Position numbers and translations under genes: made by a program
The notes under the pieces: model-generated
Told to the model about the DNA's origin: nothing
Database searches by the model: none
The model's input: only the letters and a program-made list of their open reading frames with translations
Origin: Streptomyces sp. Z26
GTDB taxonomy: Bacteria; Actinomycetota; Actinomycetes; Streptomycetales; Streptomycetaceae
Direction: 5' to 3'
Assembly: GCF_003665095.1 (NCBI RefSeq)
Contig: NZ_RCHV01000002.1
Location: forward strand, 5,708,501 to 5,772,500
DNA: 64,000 nt
Shown here: positions 36,601 to 44,921 of the stretch, piece after piece
Position numbering within the stretch: position 1 is the stretch's first letter
Layout of the letters: each line of letters starts with the position of its first letter

Positions 36601-37746
36601 GTGAGCATCTACCGCGAGCGTGCGTACAGCCGGACCTCACCCAGCGCGAGCGTCCTGCGGACGGTGAGCACGCGGGAACGGCGTTCGCACCTGTCCGCGC
36701 CCCGAGTGCCGACCGTCGGCATCGACATCGGCGGCACCAAGGTGATGGCGGGCGTCGTCGACGCCGACGGGAACATCCTGGAGAAGGTCCGCGCGGAGAC
36801 GCCGGAGAAGTCCAAGAGCCCGAAGGTCGTCGAGGACACCATCGTCGAGCTGGTGCTCGACCTGTCCGACCGGCACGACGTGCACGCCGTCGGCATCGGC
36901 GCCGCCGGCTGGGTGGACGCGGACCGCTCCCGCGTGCTCTTCGCGCCCCATCTCGCGTGGCGCGACGAGCCGTTGAAGGACGCGCTGACGATGCGCCTCG
37001 CGGTGCCGGTGATGGTCGACAACGACGCCAACACCGCCGCCTGGGGCGAGTGGCGCTTCGGCGCGGGCCGGGGCGAGGACCACCTCGTGATGATCACCCT
37101 CGGCACCGGCATCGGCGGCGCGATACTGGAGGACGGCCGCGTCAAGCGCGGCAAGTACGGCGTCGCGGGCGAGTTCGGGCACATGCAGGTCGTGCCCGGC
37201 GGCCACCGCTGCCCGTGCGGGAACCGCGGCTGCTGGGAGCAGTACAGCTCCGGCAACGCGCTCGTCCGCGAGGCCCGCGAGCTGGCCGCCGCGGAGTCCC
37301 CGGTGGCGTACGGGATCATCGCCCGCACCGGCGGCCACCCGGCGGACATCACCGGGCCGATGATCACCGAGCTGGCGCGGCAGGGCGACGCGATGTGCGT
37401 CGAGCTGCTCCAGGACATCGGGCAGTGGCTCGGCATCGGCATCGCCAACCTCGCCGCCGCGCTCGACCCGTCGTGCTTCGTCATCGGCGGCGGCGTCAGC
37501 GCGGCCGACGAACTCCTCATCGACCCCGCCCGCGACGCGTTCCGCCGCCACCTCACCGGCCGCGGCTACCGCCCCGAGGCCCGCGTCGCCAAGGCCCAGC
37601 TCGGCCCGGAGGCGGGCATGGTCGGCGCCGCCGACCTGGCGCGGCTGGTCGCCCGCCGCTTCCGGCGGGCGAACCGGCGGCGGCTGGAGCGGTACGAGAT
37701 GTACGAGCGCGCCGCGGACAACCTCCGCCGGGCGGTGGGCCAGTGA
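36601..37746 (+). CDS. ROK-family sugar kinase
   Basis: Protein of 381 aa from the GTG at 36601. The ATP-binding start is TVGIDIGGTKVMAGVVDADG near 38, the sugar-binding/catalytic part is VMVDNDANTAAWGEWRFGAG, LGTGIGGAILEDG and GEFGHMQV, and the zinc site is CPCGNRGCWEQY. No HTH, so it is an enzyme rather than a repressor. It most likely phosphorylates the sugar brought in by the preceding ABC importer, as FrcK does in frc operons. A Ser/Arg-rich N-terminal extension of about 36 residues and a C-terminal basic tail are unusual. Confidence 0.9.
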   Translation: MSIYRERAYSRTSPSASVLRTVSTRERRSHLSAPRVPTVGIDIGGTKVMAGVVDADGNILEKVRAETPEKSKSPKVVEDTIVELVLDLSDRHDVHAVGIGAAGWVDADRSRVLFAPHLAWRDEPLKDALTMRLAVPVMVDNDANTAAWGEWRFGAGRGEDHLVMITLGTGIGGAILEDGRVKRGKYGVAGEFGHMQVVPGGHRCPCGNRGCWEQYSSGNALVREARELAAAESPVAYGIIARTGGHPADITGPMITELARQGDAMCVELLQDIGQWLGIGIANLAAALDPSCFVIGGGVSAADELLIDPARDAFRRHLTGRGYRPEARVAKAQLGPEAGMVGAADLARLVARRFRRANRRRLERYEMYERAADNLRRAVGQ

Positions 37747-38462
37747 ACGCCGCGCCCGGCACCCGTACCGGCCCCGCCGAGCCCGGCGACGACCCCGTGG
37801 CGGAGCACGCCGGGGAGCGCACGGGCGCGCCCGCGGGGCAGGAACCTCCGGGGGACGGGCCCGCGGCGGGCGGGCCACCGGCCGGTGGCCCGGCGCAGCC
37901 GTACGCCTCCGGGCCGCCGCCCGAGCGCGGCTCCCCGCAGTGGCTGCGGCGCCGCCTCGTCACCCTCGCGGTGGTCTTCCTGCTGATCGCCATTCCCGCG
38001 GGCTATCTGGTCATGTCCGCGTTCGTCAGCCGGGACACGGGCCGCTCGAAGGCCCGCGAGGTGACCCTCACCAGCCTGTACTGGCACTGGCCGAGCCGCG
38101 TGCAGCAGCGGATCTACGACGTGGACGTGCCCGACCACGCGCGCAACGTCGCGTACTACGAGCAGAACTCGTGGAAGGTCAGCTCCCTGCACACGCAGTT
38201 CCGCGTCCAGCACCGCAAGCTCGACGCGTTTCTGACGTCCGTCGGCTCCTCGCGCTCCGCGCTGAAGGAGGGCTGGCGGAACGGCGTCACCAAGGAGCAC
38301 GGCGACGAGGTCGGCTGGGACTTCGAGGCGGGGGAGCACCGTTACTGGGGCATGGTGCACCAGCGTTCCAAGGGCACCCCGGAGCTGGAGATCACGGTCG
38401 ACACCTCCACGCCGAAGGCCACGGTGTACGTCGTCTCGACCGTACGGTTCCGCGGACCGTAG
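37743..38462 (+). CDS. Single-pass membrane protein of unknown function
   Basis: Protein of 239 aa starting at a GTG that overlaps the ROK kinase stop (GTGA). The first ~70 residues are low complexity (Pro, Gly, Ala), followed by one membrane helix (LVTLAVVFLLIAIPAGYLVMSA, about 74-95). The outer or lumenal domain of about 140 residues has YWHWPSRVQQRIYDVDVPDHARNVAYYEQNSW. I do not recognise the family. The coupling to the sugar kinase suggests it belongs to the same operon. Confidence 0.75.
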   Translation: MNAAPGTRTGPAEPGDDPVAEHAGERTGAPAGQEPPGDGPAAGGPPAGGPAQPYASGPPPERGSPQWLRRRLVTLAVVFLLIAIPAGYLVMSAFVSRDTGRSKAREVTLTSLYWHWPSRVQQRIYDVDVPDHARNVAYYEQNSWKVSSLHTQFRVQHRKLDAFLTSVGSSRSALKEGWRNGVTKEHGDEVGWDFEAGEHRYWGMVHQRSKGTPELEITVDTSTPKATVYVVSTVRFRGP

Positions 38463-38536
38463 CCGGACGCCGGTTCCGGACGGGTCAATTCCGGGGCCGT
38501 GCGGCGAACCGGCACAACCCTCGATAGCGTGAACGG

Positions 38537-39811
38537 GTGAGCGAGACGAAGACCCTCCAGCACCGGACCGACGGCCCGGACGACGCCCCGCTGCTCGTCC
38601 TGGGGCCCGCGCTGGGCGCCACCTGGCACATGTGGGACCGGCAGATCCCCGAACTGACCAGGCACTGGCGCGTCCTGCGTTTCGACCTGCCGGGCCACGG
38701 CGGCGCCCCCGCGCACCCCGCCGCGGCGACGGCCGACTACGCGCAGCGGCTGCTCGCGACCCTGGACGCGCTCGGTGTCGACCGCTTCGGCTACGCGGGC
38801 TGCTCCCTCGGCGGCGCGATCGGCGCGCGGCTCGCGCTGGACCACCCGGGGCGCGTCTCGTCGCTCGCCCTGCTGTCCAGCTCCGCGCGGCACGGCACCC
38901 CCGACTCGTGGCGGCAGCGCGGCGTGGTCGTGCGCACCAACGGGCTGGAACCGATCGCCGGTTCCACGCCCGAGCGCTGGTTCACGACGGCCTTCGCGGC
39001 GGCCCAGCCAGCGATCGTCGAGTGGGCCGTGCAGATGGTCCGTACGACCGACCCCGGCTGCTACATCGCCGCCTGCGAGGCGCTGGCCGCGTTCGACATC
39101 CGTACGGAGCTGTCGCGCATCGGCGTGCCCACGCTGGTGGTGGCCGGTGCCGACGACGAGGCCACGCCGCCCGCCGACGCCCGTGCCCTGGTCGCCGGGA
39201 TACCCGACGCCCGCCTCGCGATCGTCCCCGGCGCCTCGCACCTGGTGCCGGTCGAGCAGCCCGGCGCCGTCACCGAACTGCTCATCCGCCATCTGACCAC
39301 CACCTGGCAGCAGTCCCCGGCGGGCCCGCCCGCCCCGGCGCCCGTGCTCGCGCCCGCGCCCCCGCAGGCGTCCGTGATCGCGGAGTTGGAGGCGGCGGAG
39401 ACGCCGTTCGCGCGCCCCGACCCGTACGACGCGGGCATGAAGGTACGCCGCGAGGTGCTGGGCGACGCCCACGTGGACCGCGCCGCCGCCAACGCGGACG
39501 ACTTCACGCAGGACTTCCAGGACTTCGTCACGCGCTACGCCTGGGGCGAGGTCTGGACGCGGCCCGGCATCGACCGCCGTACCCGCTCGGTGGCCACCCT
39601 CACCGCGCTGACCGCCCGCGGGCACTACGACGAACTGGCCTTCCACACGCGCGCCGCGCTCCGCAACGGCCTCACCCCCGCGGAGATCAAGGAGGTCCTG
39701 CTGCACGCGGGCGTGTACTGCGGCGTGCCGGCCGCCAACACCGCGTTCGCCGTGGCCCAGCGGGTGATACGGGAGGAGACGGCGCCCGAGGCGGAGGGTT
39801 CCGGCGCGTAG
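38537..39811 (+). CDS. pcaL: PcaL-type fusion: 3-oxoadipate enol-lactonase / 4-carboxymuconolactone decarboxylase
   Basis: Protein of 424 aa. Residues 1-260 are an alpha/beta hydrolase of the PcaD type: nucleophile S90 in GYAGCSLGGAIG, acid in VVAGADDEATPP, and His in GASHLVPVEQP. After an Ala/Pro linker, residues about 300-420 are a carboxymuconolactone decarboxylase domain with the AhpD-like FHTRAALRNGLTPAEIKEVLLHAGVYCGVPAAN. The fusion catalyses consecutive steps of the protocatechuate branch of the beta-ketoadipate pathway. No other pca gene is adjacent, which is unusual. TAGCGT ends 6 nt before the GTG; probably leaderless. Confidence 0.9.
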   Translation: MSETKTLQHRTDGPDDAPLLVLGPALGATWHMWDRQIPELTRHWRVLRFDLPGHGGAPAHPAAATADYAQRLLATLDALGVDRFGYAGCSLGGAIGARLALDHPGRVSSLALLSSSARHGTPDSWRQRGVVVRTNGLEPIAGSTPERWFTTAFAAAQPAIVEWAVQMVRTTDPGCYIAACEALAAFDIRTELSRIGVPTLVVAGADDEATPPADARALVAGIPDARLAIVPGASHLVPVEQPGAVTELLIRHLTTTWQQSPAGPPAPAPVLAPAPPQASVIAELEAAETPFARPDPYDAGMKVRREVLGDAHVDRAAANADDFTQDFQDFVTRYAWGEVWTRPGIDRRTRSVATLTALTARGHYDELAFHTRAALRNGLTPAEIKEVLLHAGVYCGVPAANTAFAVAQRVIREETAPEAEGSGA

Positions 39812-39824
39812 CACAATGGCGCGC

Positions 39825-40481
39825 ATGGAACTCACGAAGAAGGGCCACGCGTGCGTGCGCCTGACCAAGGACGGCGGCACGCTGGTCATCGACCCGGGCG
39901 CGTTCAGCGAGCCGGACGCGGCGATCGGCGCGGACGCCGTCCTGGTCACCCACGAGCACCCGGACCACTTCGACGAGGGGCGGCTGCGGGCCGCCCTGGA
40001 GGCGAACCCGGCGGCGGAGCTGTGGACGTTGGCCAGCGTCGCGGAGCAGGTCGCGGCGGCCTTCCCGGGGCGCGTCCACACGGTGGGGCACGGCGACACG
40101 TTCACCGCGGCGGGCTTCGACGTCGAGGTGCACGGCGAGCTGCACGCGGTGATCCACCCGGACATCCCGCGCGTCACCAACGTCGGCTACCTCGTGGAGG
40201 GTTCGGTCTTCCACCCCGGCGACGCCCTCACCGTCCCCGGCCGCCCCGTCGACACGCTGCTGCTGCCGGTGCACGCCCCCTGGAACAAGGTCGGGGAGAT
40301 CGTCGACTACCTCCGCGAGGTGCGGCCCCGGCAGGCGTACGACGTCCACGACGGGCTCCTCGGCGACTTCGGGCACGCCGTCTACGGGCGGCTGCTGGGC
40401 CCCGGCGGCCCGGGGGTCGGCGGCGCCGAGCACACCCGGCTGGAACCGGGCTCGACCGTGCCTGTCAGTGCCGGGCGGTAG
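39825..40481 (+). CDS. MBL-fold metal-dependent hydrolase (UlaG-like)
   Basis: About 218 aa from the ATG at 39825 (an ATG at 39816 is also in frame). The metallo-beta-lactamase motif is VLVTHEHPDHFDEG (HxHxDH), with further ligands in HGELHAVIHPDIP, FHPGDALTVPG and YDVHDGLL. The KKGHACVRLTKDGGTLVIDPGAF start is typical of the UlaG/YtnP-like branch. The substrate cannot be told from sequence. CACAAT lies just upstream of the 39825 ATG, which fits a leaderless start. Confidence 0.85.
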   Translation: MELTKKGHACVRLTKDGGTLVIDPGAFSEPDAAIGADAVLVTHEHPDHFDEGRLRAALEANPAAELWTLASVAEQVAAAFPGRVHTVGHGDTFTAAGFDVEVHGELHAVIHPDIPRVTNVGYLVEGSVFHPGDALTVPGRPVDTLLLPVHAPWNKVGEIVDYLREVRPRQAYDVHDGLLGDFGHAVYGRLLGPGGPGVGGAEHTRLEPGSTVPVSAGR

Positions 40482-40491
40482 GTTGCCCCGT

Positions 40492-41271
40492 ATGCGAATC
40501 GCGACCTGGAACGTCAACTCGGTCACCGCCAGGCTGCCCAGGGTGCTGGCCTGGCTCGAATCCTCGGGCACGGACGTCTTGTGCCTCCAGGAGCTGAAGT
40601 GCTCCGCCGAGGCGTTCCCCGCCGAGCAGCTCCGCGAGCTGGGCTACGAGGCGGTGGTGAACGCCTCGGGCAGATGGAACGGCGTGGCGGTCGTCTCCCG
40701 CGTCGGCCTCGCGGACCCGGTCGTGGGCCTGCCGGACGGCCCGGCGTACGACGGGGCGCAGGAGCCGCGCGCGGTGGCCGCCACGTGCGGCGGGGTCCGC
40801 GTCTGGTCGGTGTACGTGCCGAACGGCCGCGAGGTCGGCCACGCCCACTTCGGTTACAAGCTGGAGTGGCTGGAGGCGCTGCGCAAGGCCGCCGCGCCCG
40901 ACGCGGCGGGGGACCTGCCGTTCGCGGTGCTCGGCGACTTCAACGTGGCGCCGACCGACGCCGACGTCTGGGACATCGCCCGCTTCGACGGCGCCACGCA
41001 CGTCACGGCCGAGGAGCGCGGCGCGCTCGCGGCGCTCCGCGACACCGGCCTGGCGGACGTGCTGCCGAGACCCCTGAAGTACGACCACCCGTTCTCGTAC
41101 TGGGACTACCGGGAGCTGGGCTTCCCGAAGAACAAGGGCATGCGCATCGACCTCGTCTACGGCAACGGGCCGTTCGAGGCCGCCGTCCGCGACGCGTACG
41201 TGGACCGGGAGGAGCGCAAGGGCAAGGGGGCGTCCGACCACGCGCCGGTGGTCGTGGACCTGGAGCCGTAG
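40492..41271 (+). CDS. xthA: Exodeoxyribonuclease III
   Basis: Protein of 259 aa, standard length. Catalytic signatures: MRIATWNVNSV, LCLQELKC (metal-binding Glu), VWSVYVPNGREVG, AVLGDFNVAPTDADVWD (D/N pair) and KGASDHAPVVVDL (terminal His). It is the major AP endonuclease and 3'-5' exonuclease in base excision repair. TAGGTT ends 7 nt before the ATG and no Shine-Dalgarno is seen, so a leaderless mRNA is likely. Confidence 0.97.
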   Translation: MRIATWNVNSVTARLPRVLAWLESSGTDVLCLQELKCSAEAFPAEQLRELGYEAVVNASGRWNGVAVVSRVGLADPVVGLPDGPAYDGAQEPRAVAATCGGVRVWSVYVPNGREVGHAHFGYKLEWLEALRKAAAPDAAGDLPFAVLGDFNVAPTDADVWDIARFDGATHVTAEERGALAALRDTGLADVLPRPLKYDHPFSYWDYRELGFPKNKGMRIDLVYGNGPFEAAVRDAYVDREERKGKGASDHAPVVVDLEP

Positions 41272-41277
41272 GACGGC

Positions 41278-41306
41278 GGTCCCGGGGGCCGCGCGCCCCC
41301 GGGACC
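41278..41306. terminator. Hairpin terminator between convergent genes
   Basis: 12-bp perfect stem (GGTCCCGGGGGC, 41278-41289 with 41295-41306), loop CGCGC, 6 bp after the xthA stop and just before the SGNH hydrolase stop. Confidence 0.8.
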
Positions 41307-41319
41307 ACCGCCCGCCGCG

Positions 41320-43224
41320 TCACGGCGTGCGCGCTCCGGGCGCCGCGTACGGACCGGGTCCCTCCGCCGGGACGAGCGCGCGCAGGTCGACGGACTCGCC
41401 GAGCGCACGCAACCCGGCGTCCCCCGGGTGCAGATGGTCGCCGCTGTCGTACGCCGCGCGCATCCGGTCCGGGCGGTCCGGGTCGCGCAGCACCCGGTCG
41501 AAGTCGAGCACGGCGTCGAAGGCGCCGCCGCTGTCCCGGACGAACGCGTTGACCTCCGCGCGCCGCGCGTCGACCTCCGCCGAGCAGTCGGGGAAGCCGC
41601 CGCACGGCGCGATGGTGGCGCCCACCACCCGCAGGCCGCGTTCCCGCGCGCGGTCGGCGATCGCCCGCATGCCCGCGATCACCTCGTCCGGGCCGGTGCC
41701 CCAGCGCACGTCGTTGACGCCCTCGAACAGCACCAGGGTGCGGACGCCGGTCTGCCCCAGCACGTCGCGTTCCAGCCGGTGCTGCGCGCTGACGCCGCCC
41801 GTGTCGGTGCTGATGCCGTCCCCGGTGTAGCGGTCGGTGACGACGCGGTTCGCGGAGATCCCGTGGTTCAGCACGGCGTACGCGGGGATGGCCGCGTCCC
41901 GCCCGCCGTCCCCCGACGGCCCGTCGTCCCGGGCCAGCAGCCGCCGCGCCAGCACGTCGGGCCAGCGGGCGTTGGCGCCCGGCGTCGACTTGACCCCGTC
42001 GGTGATCGAGTCGCCCAGCGTCACCACGGCGCCGTGCCCGCCGCGCACGTCCACGCCGGTGAGCAGCGGCCAGGTGTGCAGCACCCCGGTGTACGGCGCA
42101 CCGCCCCGGTCGCGCGTACGGTCGCCGCTGCCCGGCTCGCTCAGATACGACTGCTGCAACGCCTCGGTGTGCACCGGGGCCGCCGCCACCGGCTCCGGCA
42201 GATGGATGCTGACCAGCAGGTTCGTGTCCGCGGGCACATCGAGGCCGACCGGGTCGCTGTACGCCTGCGCGCCCGCCGGGATCGACACCCCGGCCCGCCC
42301 GTCGAAGCGCAGCGGCACCGGCAGCGCGCGGGCCGCCGCGCCCTCGCCCTGGACGGCGACGGAGGCGGCGCCGACGCGTACGGGTGCGGCGGCGAAGGTG
42401 TTCTCCAGCCGTACGCGCGTCTCCGGCCCGCCCGTCGAGGTGTGCACGACCAGCCGCAGCGTCTGGTCGTGCCAGGTGCCGACGCTCGGGTAGCCCGCGG
42501 TGCTCGTCGACCAGGTGCCCGTCCAGCCGGGCGCGCCGGACCGCACCGCCACGGCGAAGACGTGCAGGTCGCCCTGGGGGCCCGGGTCGGCGGGCAGGGT
42601 GAGCGACGCGAGGGCGCGGCCGCGCGCGACGGGCACGGTCACCGCGTACACCTTGACCTTGCCGAACCGCTGCCCGCCGCCCGAGTTGAGGTGCGGCAGC
42701 GCGACCGCCTTGGTGGCGAGCGGGCCGCCGCGCCAGTCGGGGGCCCGCAGCAGGTACGGGGAGGAGCCGCCGTCGGCGTAGCGCACCGTGCCGGTGCCGC
42801 TGACCTCGGTGCCGACGGCGTCCGGCGAGGTGGCCGCGACCAGCAGGGAGACGGCGTCGCCGCGCCCCGCCAGCCGTACGCGCTGCCCGTCCGCGCGGAC
42901 GTTGTCCGGCGTGCCGGGCGCGCGGTCCGGCCAGCGCAGCCGCGCGCCGTCGAGGTCGAGGGCGCGTCCGGGGGTCCAGCCCGCCGCGGTGAGGTCCTGC
43001 GCGGAGAGGGAGTTGCCCGCGCCGTCGAAGTCGGCGGCGGTCGGGTCGGCGTCGTCACTGACGGCGCGGTTGTCGAAGTACCGCTCCAGCGGGAGCGGTC
43101 CGGCGGGGCGGGCCGGTGCGTCCGGCGCCGCGGGGGCCGCCGCCGCGTGGCCGGACAGGGGGGTGAGGAGGGTCAGCAGGGTGAGAACGAACGCGGTCAC
43201 GGTGCTCCACAGACATCTGCGCAC
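41320..43224 (-). CDS. Secreted SGNH/GDSL-family hydrolase
   Basis: Protein of 634 aa from the GTG read at 43224, preceded by AAAGGG. Sec signal peptide (hydrophobic AFVLTLLTLLTPLSGHAAAA). The first ~400 residues are beta-rich with no motif that I can name. The catalytic domain begins with block I VTLGDSITDGVKSTPG (nucleophile Ser). It has block III LFEGVNDVRWG (Gly/Asn pair) and the catalytic D/H in DSGDHLHPGDAGLRALG. These esterases act on acylated polysaccharides or lipids outside the cell. Its 5' flank to 43585 (about 360 bp) contains no evident gene. Confidence 0.92.
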   Translation of the reverse strand: MRRCLWSTVTAFVLTLLTLLTPLSGHAAAAPAAPDAPARPAGPLPLERYFDNRAVSDDADPTAADFDGAGNSLSAQDLTAAGWTPGRALDLDGARLRWPDRAPGTPDNVRADGQRVRLAGRGDAVSLLVAATSPDAVGTEVSGTGTVRYADGGSSPYLLRAPDWRGGPLATKAVALPHLNSGGGQRFGKVKVYAVTVPVARGRALASLTLPADPGPQGDLHVFAVAVRSGAPGWTGTWSTSTAGYPSVGTWHDQTLRLVVHTSTGGPETRVRLENTFAAAPVRVGAASVAVQGEGAAARALPVPLRFDGRAGVSIPAGAQAYSDPVGLDVPADTNLLVSIHLPEPVAAAPVHTEALQQSYLSEPGSGDRTRDRGGAPYTGVLHTWPLLTGVDVRGGHGAVVTLGDSITDGVKSTPGANARWPDVLARRLLARDDGPSGDGGRDAAIPAYAVLNHGISANRVVTDRYTGDGISTDTGGVSAQHRLERDVLGQTGVRTLVLFEGVNDVRWGTGPDEVIAGMRAIADRARERGLRVVGATIAPCGGFPDCSAEVDARRAEVNAFVRDSGGAFDAVLDFDRVLRDPDRPDRMRAAYDSGDHLHPGDAGLRALGESVDLRALVPAEGPGPYAAPGARTP

Positions 43225-43585
43225 GTGTGTGCCCTTTCGCCGGTTCCAGTGCGTGGTGTGCCGTGTCTTTCCGGCGTCGTCGCCGGTGCTCGCCGGTGTC
43301 GTCGGTGCTTGCCGGTGTTTCGCCGGTCTCCCTCGCGGGGGCCGTCGTGGTGCCGTCGCTCTGCTCAGCGTGCACGGTGCCGCGCGGACCCGCACGGCCG
43401 GTCGCCGCCGTGCCGTGCCGACCGCCGTGCGGGGTCGTGGGGAAGGGGGTGCGCGATCGCGCGTGGTGCGGTGGGTGCGGGTGTGCCGCGGGTGGGACGC
43501 GCCGTACCGTACGGGAGCGCGCCGCCGTCGTACGACGGCCGCGCCCTGTGGCGCTCCGGGTACCCCGGATGCCACTCTGACGTGT

Positions 43586-44026
43586 ATGAACATCCCCTTC
43601 CTGGACAACTGGCGCAAGAGGAACGGGGAGGACGGCGGTGTCGCCCTGTCGGACGCCCTCTCCGGCGACCCCGAGGGCGTCTCCCAACTCCTGTCCGAGT
43701 GCGAGCTGCTGCGCGACCAGGCGAGACGCTCGGGGGTGGAACTCGACGACACGGCCGACTCGTTGGCCGCGCTCGACCAGCTCGTGCCGCGCTGGCGCGA
43801 CGACCCCGAGGTGGCGCAGTGGCTCGGCGCGGACGCCGGGCTCTACCTGGGCACGGTGATCGTCCGTACGGTGCCGGGCTCGGCCTGGACGCTGCGGTCG
43901 GACGGGCAGCCGGTCGTACGGCTGGCGTCAGGGCGGGAGATGGACGTGCTGGAGGACGGCCGCTCCTGGGCGGAGACGGGCACGCCGGAGCTGGCGCAGA
44001 GCTACGCGGAGGACGCCGAGGACTGA
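43586..44026 (+). CDS. Hypothetical protein (DUF6278-like)
   Basis: Protein of 146 aa beginning MNIPFLDNWRKRNGEDGG. Middle region LAALDQLVPRWRDDPEVAQWLGADAGLYLGTVIVRTVPGSAW, in segments, followed by a short beta meander (DGQPVVRLASGREMDV). I associate this pattern with small streptomycete DUF6278 proteins; function unknown. Its 3' end overlaps that of the opposite-strand gene by 25 bp. Confidence 0.75.
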   Translation: MNIPFLDNWRKRNGEDGGVALSDALSGDPEGVSQLLSECELLRDQARRSGVELDDTADSLAALDQLVPRWRDDPEVAQWLGADAGLYLGTVIVRTVPGSAWTLRSDGQPVVRLASGREMDVLEDGRSWAETGTPELAQSYAEDAED

Positions 44027-44802
44027 GACTTCCCCGCGTCCCCGCGCCGCCGCCCGCGGCGTGTGGCGGTGGTGGGCGGCGCCTTGCTGGTCGCGGTGCG
44101 GGTGACGTCGGCGACCAGTTCGACCACGTCGGGGCCGTACGCCTGCGAGTTGACGACCTTCAGCAGCAGGCAGAAGTCGCCGTCCAGGCCGTGCTTGCGG
44201 GCGAGCTTCTCGTGGTGGCGGGCGAGGTAGCGGGCGGCGGCCTGGTTGGTGATGGAGCGTTGGCCGCAGAAGAGGAAGACGGGGCGGCTGCCGGGCGCCG
44301 CCTGGCCCGCGGTGAGCCGGGCGAGGAGGACGTACTCGGCGGTGCCGTTCTCCAGCGCGTACCGTTCGCCGCCGATGCTGAACGCGCCCCGGTCGGGGCC
44401 CGGTTCCATCTCGGTGTTCACGGCGACGCCGGGCAGCAGGGACTGGAGGTGGGCGGCCATGCGCCGGTTGGCGACGGGGCCGCCGACGCAGAACTCGGTG
44501 CGGTCCCCGAAGCCCTGGTGCGCGGAGTCGTGGGCCACGATGTCGGCGTGCGCGTCGCAGTCCTTGACGAGGGCGGAGAGTTCGAGGAGGGCGAAGACGT
44601 CGTGCCGGGCGACGGCCCAGTCGCTCGTACCGGCGTCGCGGTTGACGACGAGGACGCACTCGGAGTTGTCGGGGAGCCCGAGGAAGCGCTGTCGGCGGCG
44701 GAGCCTGCGGCGCCACAGGTACGTACGGGCCAGCCAGCCCACGGTGCCCGCGACACCGGCCACCAGGACGCCGAGCACGATCTCGCGCAGGTTCTCCGTC
44801 AT
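44002..44802 (-). CDS. Membrane-anchored hypothetical protein
   Basis: Protein of 266 aa from the ATG read at 44802. One N-terminal membrane helix (IVLGVLVAGVAGTVGWLART), then an Arg-rich stretch, then a soluble domain: SECVLVVNRDAGTSDWAVARHDVFALLEL, GPVANRRMAAHL, ERYALENGTAEYVLLARL, and PVFLFCGQRSITNQAAARYLARHH. The latter looks like a nucleotide- or pyridine-nucleotide-fold region, but I cannot assign a family with confidence. The C-terminal ~25 residues are basic and low complexity. Confidence 0.7.
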   Translation of the reverse strand: MTENLREIVLGVLVAGVAGTVGWLARTYLWRRRLRRRQRFLGLPDNSECVLVVNRDAGTSDWAVARHDVFALLELSALVKDCDAHADIVAHDSAHQGFGDRTEFCVGGPVANRRMAAHLQSLLPGVAVNTEMEPGPDRGAFSIGGERYALENGTAEYVLLARLTAGQAAPGSRPVFLFCGQRSITNQAAARYLARHHEKLARKHGLDGDFCLLLKVVNSQAYGPDVVELVADVTRTATSKAPPTTATRRGRRRGDAGKSQSSASSA

Positions 44803-44921
44803 GGCTTGGAGCGTACATGTCACCCGTCATCCGCGGCGGGTGCTCGGCGTACGGCGACGCGTGCTGACGCGCCCCGCGGTACGGGCTACGCTGCGCGCCA
44901 CGACGAACCTTGGAGGTCCGG

